This document shows positions 45,750 to 52,128 of a DNA stretch of 64,000 nt, in pieces. This DNA is from an uncultured Pedobacter sp. (GTDB lineage: Bacteria > Bacteroidota > Bacteroidia > Sphingobacteriales > Sphingobacteriaceae). Numbering within the stretch: the first letter of the stretch is position 1; every line of letters begins with the position of its first letter. The notes under the pieces were generated by a model that had not been told where the DNA came from, did no database searches, and worked only from the letters and a program-made list of their open reading frames with translations. Location: the NCBI RefSeq assembly GCF_913776295.1, contig NZ_CAJYOJ010000060.1, positions 62,001 to 126,000 of the forward strand. The letters are read 5' to 3'. The position numbers were made by a program, and so were the translations under genes.

Positions 45750-47534
45750 ATGTTACACTCCTTTCATATTCCAGTTTTGGGACTGGGTTACTCCATTGAT
45801 ACCCCACTAAAAGTTGCCAGGTATGGCATCTCTTCTGTACTTTCCATTGTTGATGATGAATTGGTGGAACGTATGCGTGCTTATCATTCGCAAAAAAGAT
45901 CGGTACCTTATGAAGCGATTGGTAAAAATGAAAATAACAGCCGTAGCAGACGGATTACGGAATACCTCAACTTTTTATCCGACTGCATCAAACAGGATTT
46001 TAAAACTTTAAAACAGCAGAATTTTACTGATGGGAGTGATATCTGCCGTTACTTCGCATTACTACCTGACACTTCAAAAATAAAGCATGGCTATGAACTG
46101 ATGATGGAATATCCCGAGGGAGAAGCCAAACAGATCTTTAAATCCATACTAAAAAATGCCATGCGTATGGGCAATATTGATGTGAACATTATGGCCAAGG
46201 TAGATAAAATGAATTATGCTGATGGTGAATACACTGGTGAGATTAATACCGATGCGCTCGCCGCTTTACGGGGTTTTGCTGAAAGTAAACTCAATGCATC
46301 TGTTATACTTTCTGCAGGAATGAACCCCAAATTGTACAGTTATATCGCCGATTTCGCAGATTTCTTTCCAGATAAGAATGAATTTTTAAAAAAACGAATT
46401 ATCTTAAAGGTAAGCGATTTCAGGTCGGCTTTGATCCAGGCTAAATTTCTGGCTAAAAAGGGTTTATGGGTATCAGAGTTCAGGATCGAATCGGGCTTGA
46501 ACTGTGGCGGACATGCATTTGCTACCGATGGGTATCTGCTTGGTCCGATCCTGGAGGAATTTAAAACCAAAAGAAGTGAAATGTATCTGGAGCTTTTTGA
46601 AATGTATCAGCTTGCTTTGGTGAAAAAGGGAACTCTGGTTGAAGAGAAACCCAAACAAAAGATCACGGTGCAGGGTGGAATCGGTACGGCGGCAGAACAT
46701 CAGTTTTTGTTAAAGCATTATCAGCTTGATGCCACTGGCTGGGGAAGTCCTTTTTTATTGGTACCGGAGGTGACCAATGTAGATACACATACTTTAATAC
46801 AACTTACCGGTGCAACCGAACAGGATTTTTATTTAAGTAATGCTTCACCATTGGGAATCCGTTTTAACAATTTCAAAAACAGCACCATCGAGAAACTGCG
46901 TACCGAGCGTATTGAAAAGGGCAGACCAGGAAGCCCCTGCACCAAGAAATACCTGTGCAACAATACTGAATTTACCGAACAGGCTATCTGCACCGCATCG
47001 CGGGAGTTTCAGCATTTAAAAATCAAAAGCCTTCAAACTGCCGGATTAACTGCTGAAGAATACGAGAGACAATTTGAAGAGGTTACCGGAAAAATATGTC
47101 TGTGCGAAGGACTTTGCGCTTCAAACTATCTTAAATATGATATGCTTAAACCTAAAGAAAATAAGGCCGTAGCCATTTGTCCGGGGCCTAACCTGGCTTA
47201 TTTTAATGATGTATACTCGTTTGATGAAATGGTCGGCCATATTTATGGAAAAATTAACCTGTTGGAGCAGATAGACCGTCCACACGTTTTTATTAAAGAA
47301 CTTAACCTCTATATAGATTACCTGCAGGAAGAGGTTAAACAACATTTGCAGCAGTTTAGCGATAAAAAAATGAAGCAATTGAATGGCTCTAAGCTGCAAC
47401 TGGCGGAAGGGATCGATTACTATGAAAAGCTTTTCAGCGAAATGGCAGGTCAGGCTTCTGATGAGTTTAATAAGTTGTATGAACAATTGGCAAATTCGAA
47501 AAATAAACTCGACACCCTGATGGTTGGCTTATAA
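45750..47534 (+). CDS. Uncharacterised protein with possible FMN-type TIM barrel and C-terminal cysteine cluster
   Basis: About 594 residues from 45750 (MLHSFHIPVLGLGYSIDTPLK); an ATG at 45720 is also possible. I do not recognise a named family. The N-terminal two thirds read like a TIM barrel: VLGLGYSIDTPLKVARYGISSVLSIV, the glycine-rich GLNCGGHAFATDGYLLGPILEE, and VQGGIGTAAEHQFLLKHYQLDATGWGSPFLLVPE, which resemble nitronate monooxygenase or glutamate-synthase-like FMN barrels. The C-terminal part has CTKKYLC, then AIC, then KICLCEGLC (Cys near codons 407-466 counting from 45720), a possible Fe-S or metal site. It lies 54 bases upstream of the FixL-like kinase and shares its strand, so a role in oxygen or redox response is likely but not shown. 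Confidence 0.6.
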   Translation: MLHSFHIPVLGLGYSIDTPLKVARYGISSVLSIVDDELVERMRAYHSQKRSVPYEAIGKNENNSRSRRITEYLNFLSDCIKQDFKTLKQQNFTDGSDICRYFALLPDTSKIKHGYELMMEYPEGEAKQIFKSILKNAMRMGNIDVNIMAKVDKMNYADGEYTGEINTDALAALRGFAESKLNASVILSAGMNPKLYSYIADFADFFPDKNEFLKKRIILKVSDFRSALIQAKFLAKKGLWVSEFRIESGLNCGGHAFATDGYLLGPILEEFKTKRSEMYLELFEMYQLALVKKGTLVEEKPKQKITVQGGIGTAAEHQFLLKHYQLDATGWGSPFLLVPEVTNVDTHTLIQLTGATEQDFYLSNASPLGIRFNNFKNSTIEKLRTERIEKGRPGSPCTKKYLCNNTEFTEQAICTASREFQHLKIKSLQTAGLTAEEYERQFEEVTGKICLCEGLCASNYLKYDMLKPKENKAVAICPGPNLAYFNDVYSFDEMVGHIYGKINLLEQIDRPHVFIKELNLYIDYLQEEVKQHLQQFSDKKMKQLNGSKLQLAEGIDYYEKLFSEMAGQASDEFNKLYEQLANSKNKLDTLMVGL

Positions 47535-47588
47535 CAAAGATCGGTAATACTTTTTCTATATTTACAGGCATATACTTGAATCAAGATA

Positions 47589-48785
47589 ATGGACAGGTCG
47601 AAATTTTTGGATGCGATTATTGAAAATGCTATTGATGGAATTATTACCATTGATGAAAAGGGGATTATTGAACATTTAAACCCTGCAGCATTGGAGCTTT
47701 TCGGTTACGGCAGGGAGGAGTTAGTGGGTAGCAACATTTCGGTTCTGATGCCTGAACCCGATCAATCGCGCCACGATGGATATCTTTCCAGGTATGAACA
47801 TACCGGACAAAAACATATTATCGGTATCGGGAGGGAAGTTTCGGGCAAACGTAAAGATGGCTCTGTATTTCCGTTTACGCTTGGGGTGAGTGAGATCAAA
47901 TTTACCGACCGTAAAATTTATACCGGCTTTATTCACGATCTCAGTAAGGAAAAGGCCAACGAAGAGCAGATAAAAAGTTATACCGAGAAACTGGAAGTTA
48001 AGATAAAGGAACGCACACGTGACCTGGTTAAGCTCGTTTCAGAACTGGAAATGGCGAAAGAAAATATGCGTGCGCTTTTTCAGAAAGAGAAAGAACTCAA
48101 TCAGCTCAAAACCAGATTTGTTTCTATGGCCTCACATGAGTTTAGGACGCCCCTCAGCGCCATTCAGTTATCCGCATCGCTAATTGATAAATATGCCATA
48201 AAACATGATGTGGCCAGTGTAGAAAAACATACCTTTAAAATTAAAAACTCCATTAACAACCTTACTACAATATTAAACGATTTTCTTTCACTCGAAAAAC
48301 TCGAAGCAGGGAAAGTGGAGGCCTCAGCACAAGCTTTCAACATCATCAGCTTTGCAGAAGAAATAGCAGAAGAGATGCAGATGATGACCAAGCAGAACCA
48401 GCATATTATTTACGAACATACCGGAACAACTGCCGAGGTTTACCTGGATCCGAATCTGTTAAAGAATTGTATCATCAACCTGATCTCCAATTCGATCAAA
48501 TATTCAGGTGAGGACACTCTCATTCAGTTTAATTCCATTTTAAAAGATGATGAGCTGATTTTAGAAGTAAAAGATAACGGCATTGGCATTCCTGCAGCCG
48601 ATCAGGGTAATCTCTTCGAACCATTTTTCAGGGCGCACAATACCGGTGATATTCCCGGAACGGGTCTAGGACTTAACATTGTGAAAAGATATGTTGGCCT
48701 GATGAATGGGAAGGTAACCTGCAATAGCGAACAGCATTCGGGTACAGTTTTTACGCTTATTTTCCCTGTAAAAACCATTTTATAA
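47589..48785 (+). CDS. FixL-like haem-PAS oxygen-sensor histidine kinase
   Basis: 398 residues: one PAS domain at about 1-120, a coiled-coil linker at about 120-175, and a HisKA/HATPase core. The PAS domain keeps the residue pattern of the FixL haem pocket: His62 (proximal ligand equivalent), Arg68, His76 and Arg82, spaced as His200, Arg206, His214 and Arg220 of Bradyrhizobium FixL, within DGYLSRY and HIIGIGREVSGKRKDG. The kinase has the H box with His183 in SHEFRTPL, the N box SNSIKYSGED, and G boxes DNGIGIP and GTGLGLNIV. Cytoplasmic: no transmembrane segment. It lies 15 bases before the REC-CRP gene, its presumed partner. Confidence 0.92.
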   Translation: MDRSKFLDAIIENAIDGIITIDEKGIIEHLNPAALELFGYGREELVGSNISVLMPEPDQSRHDGYLSRYEHTGQKHIIGIGREVSGKRKDGSVFPFTLGVSEIKFTDRKIYTGFIHDLSKEKANEEQIKSYTEKLEVKIKERTRDLVKLVSELEMAKENMRALFQKEKELNQLKTRFVSMASHEFRTPLSAIQLSASLIDKYAIKHDVASVEKHTFKIKNSINNLTTILNDFLSLEKLEAGKVEASAQAFNIISFAEEIAEEMQMMTKQNQHIIYEHTGTTAEVYLDPNLLKNCIINLISNSIKYSGEDTLIQFNSILKDDELILEVKDNGIGIPAADQGNLFEPFFRAHNTGDIPGTGLGLNIVKRYVGLMNGKVTCNSEQHSGTVFTLIFPVKTIL

Positions 48786-48800
48786 TTTGAGATCCATCCG

Positions 48801-49832
48801 ATGAACAAAAAAGTTTTAATTATTGAGGATAATGACGACATCCGGGAAAGTACTGCTGAAGTGCTCGACTTGGCAGGTTACACAACTTTTATGGCTAAAC
48901 ACGGAAAAGTTGGTGTGGAGATGGCTATTAATCATTTGCCTGATGTAATCTTGTGTGATATTATGATGCCGGAACTTGATGGGTATGGTGTTTTGTATCT
49001 ATTGAACAAAAATCCAAAAACGGCTAATATTCCTTTTATTTTCATTACGGCAAAAACGGAGCGGGCAGACATGAGAAAAGGAATGGAAATGGGTGCAGAT
49101 GACTACCTGACCAAACCATTTGACGATACAGAGCTTTTTAGGGCGATAGAAAGCAGGTTTAAGAAAAAGCAACAGGCAGCCAGCTTTAGTTCATTAGATG
49201 GCCAAGATGAAACAGTAATGGACGAACTGCGTAAAAAGGGTAAACCAAGAACGGTTAATAGTAAACAGGTGATCTATATTGAAGGTGATGAACCCACGCA
49301 CCTGTATTACATCAATAAAGGACAGGTGAAAACCTATAAACGTTTTAAGGATGGAAGGGAACTTTCTTCAGGGCTGTACCACGATGGTGACTTCTTTGGT
49401 TACGAAAGTTTATGCAATGGCGAGCTTTACGCCGAAAATGCTGCCACGCTAACCGAATCGGAAATTATTCATATTCCAAAAGCTGATTTTATGGAATACC
49501 TGCTCAACCATCAGGCCGTATCAAAAACATTTATTGGCCTGTTGTCCGGAAATGTGCGCGATAAAGGAAAACAAATGCTTCAATTGGCCTACTCATCGGT
49601 AAGAAAACGGGTAGCCGAAGCACTATTGCAAGTGGCTGCAAAATTTGGCGATGGTAAGTCAAATACCTGCACCATCCGGATCTCGCGCGATGATCTTGCT
49701 GCCCTTGTGGGTACTGCCAGTGAAACCGTAAGCAGAATGCTGGCTGATTTTAAAGAGGAAAAGCTGATTGATAAGACCGGCAATGCGATTAATATTCTTT
49801 CCATCGAAAAACTCAGGAATATTAAGCAGTAA
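48801..49832 (+). CDS. Response regulator fused to CRP/FNR-type sensor and DNA-binding domains
   Basis: 343 residues in three parts. Residues 1-125 form a receiver with phosphoacceptor Asp53 in VILCDIMMPELDG and Lys105 in YLTKPFDD. Residues about 147-250 form a cyclic-nucleotide-binding-type beta roll (QVIYIEGDEPTHLYYINKGQVKTYKRFKDGRELS). Residues about 270-335 form a CRP-type winged helix (TIRISRDDLAALVGTASETVSRMLADFKEE). No FNR-type Fe-S cysteine set is visible in the beta roll. It pairs with the upstream FixL-like kinase, so phosphorylation would control a FixK-like output directly. Probable targets are the haem and cbb3 genes downstream. Confidence 0.93.
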   Translation: MNKKVLIIEDNDDIRESTAEVLDLAGYTTFMAKHGKVGVEMAINHLPDVILCDIMMPELDGYGVLYLLNKNPKTANIPFIFITAKTERADMRKGMEMGADDYLTKPFDDTELFRAIESRFKKKQQAASFSSLDGQDETVMDELRKKGKPRTVNSKQVIYIEGDEPTHLYYINKGQVKTYKRFKDGRELSSGLYHDGDFFGYESLCNGELYAENAATLTESEIIHIPKADFMEYLLNHQAVSKTFIGLLSGNVRDKGKQMLQLAYSSVRKRVAEALLQVAAKFGDGKSNTCTIRISRDDLAALVGTASETVSRMLADFKEEKLIDKTGNAINILSIEKLRNIKQ

Positions 49833-49882
49833 GGTTCAGGCTCATTGTTCGTTTGGTTAACTGTTTAAATTAGTTATTTGTG

Positions 49883-49906
49883 GTGTCAGATGTTTCCATC
49901 TGACAC
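49883..49906. repeat. GTGTCAGATG hairpin, copy 1
   Basis: Arms GTGTCAGATG and CATCTGACAC, perfect 10-base pairing around TTTC. A decayed copy follows at about 49925-49949. Confidence 0.85.
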
Positions 49907-49956
49907 TCGAAAATTTATCTATCGTGCCGGATGTTTCCATTTGACAATGGTATGTA

Positions 49957-49980
49957 GTGTCAGATGTTTCCATCTGACAC
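49957..49980. repeat. GTGTCAGATG hairpin, copy 2
   Basis: Same arms and loop as 49883, perfect. Confidence 0.85.
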
Positions 49981-50112
49981 TGGTAAATTTCATTGCACAA
50001 GTCAGGCCAACCGACGGTACTCAAAGCACTGAGACTTGCGCTAGAGAGGTTTTGTGGTCTTCAGCTTAGTTGTTAACTGCAAATTGGCAACTGAAAACTG
50101 ATTACATTTGTG

Positions 50113-50136
50113 GTGTCGGATGTTTCCATCTGACAC
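50113..50136. repeat. GTGTCAGATG hairpin, copy 3
   Basis: Arms GTGTCGGATG and CATCTGACAC; a single G-T mismatch in the stem. Confidence 0.8.
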
Positions 50137-50316
50137 TAGAAAATTTAAAGCACAAGTCAGGCCAACCGATGGTACTCAAAGCGCTAAGACTTGTGCTGAA
50201 AGAGGAGGGTTCATCCACTCCAAACGCCGAACTCCAGCCGCCCATCTCTACTCGAAAAGTAACCAGTATCATTTTTTTCTCTAAGCATGCTCACCTGTGG
50301 CCTTAAGCCCTCTTCA

Positions 50317-50324
50317 TAGTTTTG
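50317..50324 (+). promoter_or_regulatory. -7 promoter element of the hemN-cco operon
   Basis: TAGTTTTG matches TAnnTTTG, 19 bases before the ATG at 50343. No clear CRP/FNR dyad was found near -41. Confidence 0.45.
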
Positions 50325-50342
50325 TGTATATAAATATCATAT

Positions 50343-50768
50343 ATGAAAGCTATAGCTTATAACATTAAGCCCGATGAAAAGGAATGGTTGGTACTGGCCA
50401 ATTACAAAAAACACGATATCACTATAATTGCCAATAGCTTAACAGCTGATACGCTTTCATTTGCAACCGGTAAAGAAGCGCTTCTGGTTTTTAACAATGA
50501 TGAGCTAAGTAGTAAAATGATATTAGGCCTTAGATCATTGGGTATCAAATATATTGCAACTTCATCTTCACAAACAGATCATCTTGATCTTAATGCTGCA
50601 GGTCTTGCGGGTATGAAAGTTGCCAACGTCCCGCGGGATGCCGATCAGGCCGATACCAGGGCGAGGATGGAACAGGTAATCAAAAACCTCGATCAGTGGG
50701 CGGCTGGTAAATGCGTTGGCAAAGCCTGCTGTTGCCAGAGTGAATGTGCAAGCACCAAAAAGTTGTAA
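50343..50768 (+). CDS. Stand-alone D-lactate-dehydrogenase-like N-terminal domain with Cys-rich tail
   Basis: 141 residues. Residues 1-105 resemble the split substrate-binding domain of D-2-hydroxyacid (D-lactate) dehydrogenases: MKAIAYNIKPDEKEWLVLANYKKHDI, then ALLVFNNDELSSKMILGLRSLGIKYIATSSSQTDHLDLNAAGLAGMKVANVP. The NAD-binding domain and the catalytic Arg-Glu-His set are absent, so it is not an active dehydrogenase. The tail CVGKACCCQSEC (residues about 124-135) could bind metal or an Fe-S cluster. It lies 2 bases before hemN and heads the operon; a role in haem or copper handling is inference. Confidence 0.7.
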   Translation: MKAIAYNIKPDEKEWLVLANYKKHDITIIANSLTADTLSFATGKEALLVFNNDELSSKMILGLRSLGIKYIATSSSQTDHLDLNAAGLAGMKVANVPRDADQADTRARMEQVIKNLDQWAAGKCVGKACCCQSECASTKKL

Positions 50769-50770
50769 AG

Positions 50771-52117
50771 ATGGAAAGTGCAGAGTTGCTTAACAAATAT
50801 AACGTTGCTGCCCCACGTTACACCAGTTATCCTACGGTTCCATACTGGGATACTGAAAGCTTTAATGCTGATGATTGGCTGAACAGGGTATCAAAAACCT
50901 ATGCAAGCCATAAAAAAGACGGGATTAGTTTATATATCCACCTCCCTTTTTGCGAAAGCTTGTGTACTTACTGCGGATGTAATACCCGAATCACCAAAAA
51001 TCATTCCGTAGAGCTGCCTTACATCTCCGCTGTACTTGCTGAGTGGCGCATGTATGTAAATGCCCTACAGGAAAAACCAAAATTAAAAGAATTGCATCTC
51101 GGCGGCGGTACGCCCACTTTCTTTAGTCCAGAAAATCTTGATCTGCTGATCAGCTGTATTATGAAAAATGCAAGTCTGGCTCCAGACGCCGAACTATCTT
51201 TTGAGGCCCATCCGGCCAATACCACCAAAGCACATTTAACAACGCTTTACCAGTTAGGTTTTAGAAGATTAAGCTTAGGAATCCAGGATTTCGACCCTAA
51301 AGTACAGTTCCTGATCAACCGCTTTCAAACCCCCGAGCAGGTTGCTCAAGTAACCAGGCAAGCCAGGGAAATCGGTTACACATCTGTCAATTTTGATCTG
51401 ATTTATGGTTTGCCGGGGCAGTGTACCGATGGATTAGCCAGTACCATAAATGATGTGATCAGTATGCAGCCAGATCGCATTGCCTTTTACAGTTATGCGC
51501 ACGTGCCATGGCTAAAACCAGGACAACGGCATTATACTGAAAAGGATATTCCGGCGGGCGATGAAAAATTTGCCCTTTATCGATTTGGCAGAAAACTTCT
51601 GATCGACGCCGGTTACGAAGATGTTGGCATGGATCATTTCGCCTTGAAAAGCGATCCCTTGTTCCAGTCTATGGTAGCGGATAAACTCCATCGCAATTTC
51701 ATGGGTTATACCAGTCAACACACTCATTTGCTCATCGGTCTTGGTGTTTCTTCGATCAGCGATAGCTGGACAGCTTTTGCACAGAACCCCAAAACTGTGG
51801 AAGCCTATATGGAGAAAATTGCGCAACAGATATTGCCCGTAGAAAAAGGGCATTTTCTGACGGATGACGACATTAACGTCAGAAAGCATATTCTAAATAT
51901 CATGTGTAAAAATAATACCGTATACAGCGACAAAATACCTGAAAGGGTGCATGAGCGGCTTTTACCTTTATTGCATGATCAGCTGATATCGGTTACAGAA
52001 ACGGAGATCACCATTACCAACACAGGAAGATCTTTCCTCAGAAATGTCTGTATGGCATTCGACGAAAAATTATGGCTTAAGCAGCCTAAAACACAATTGT
52101 TCAGTTCATCAATATAA
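50771..52117 (+). CDS. hemN: Oxygen-independent coproporphyrinogen III oxidase
   Basis: 448 residues from the start at 50771 (MESAELLNKYNVAAPRYTSYPTVPYW). Radical SAM enzyme converting coproporphyrinogen III to protoporphyrinogen IX without oxygen, for haem synthesis at low oxygen. The 4Fe-4S motif CESLCTYCGC gives Cys61, Cys65, Cys68 and the extra Cys70 of true HemN. The YTSYPT and LHLGGGTPTFF segments and the C-terminal HemN domain are present. It lies 2 bases after the D-LDH-like gene and 11 bases before ccoI. Confidence 0.97.
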   Translation: MESAELLNKYNVAAPRYTSYPTVPYWDTESFNADDWLNRVSKTYASHKKDGISLYIHLPFCESLCTYCGCNTRITKNHSVELPYISAVLAEWRMYVNALQEKPKLKELHLGGGTPTFFSPENLDLLISCIMKNASLAPDAELSFEAHPANTTKAHLTTLYQLGFRRLSLGIQDFDPKVQFLINRFQTPEQVAQVTRQAREIGYTSVNFDLIYGLPGQCTDGLASTINDVISMQPDRIAFYSYAHVPWLKPGQRHYTEKDIPAGDEKFALYRFGRKLLIDAGYEDVGMDHFALKSDPLFQSMVADKLHRNFMGYTSQHTHLLIGLGVSSISDSWTAFAQNPKTVEAYMEKIAQQILPVEKGHFLTDDDINVRKHILNIMCKNNTVYSDKIPERVHERLLPLLHDQLISVTETEITITNTGRSFLRNVCMAFDEKLWLKQPKTQLFSSSI

Positions 52118-52128
52118 CAACGATTACA

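Larger units (their letters stand above)
49833..50342. other. 510-base spacer packed with hairpin repeats
   Basis: No real gene; two short open frames lie over the repeats. It contains three good and one decayed copy of the GTGTCAGATG hairpin, and two copies of a 48-base segment starting GCACAAGTCAGGCCAACCG (49995-50042; 50150-50197) whose ends pair (GCACAAGTC with GACTTGTGC in copy 2). The promoter of the hemN-cco operon is at the right end. Confidence 0.75.

Noticed and set aside
47575..47585. CTTGA-a-TCAAG dyad just before the FixL-like gene as an FNR site
   Set aside because: The half-sites are one base apart, not four, and it lies directly before the ATG, a poor activator position.
49878..50306. 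Two adjacent open frames (63 and 78 codons)
   Set aside because: They run over the GTGTCAGATG hairpins and the 48-base repeats, so their similar peptides come from repeated DNA and not from genes.
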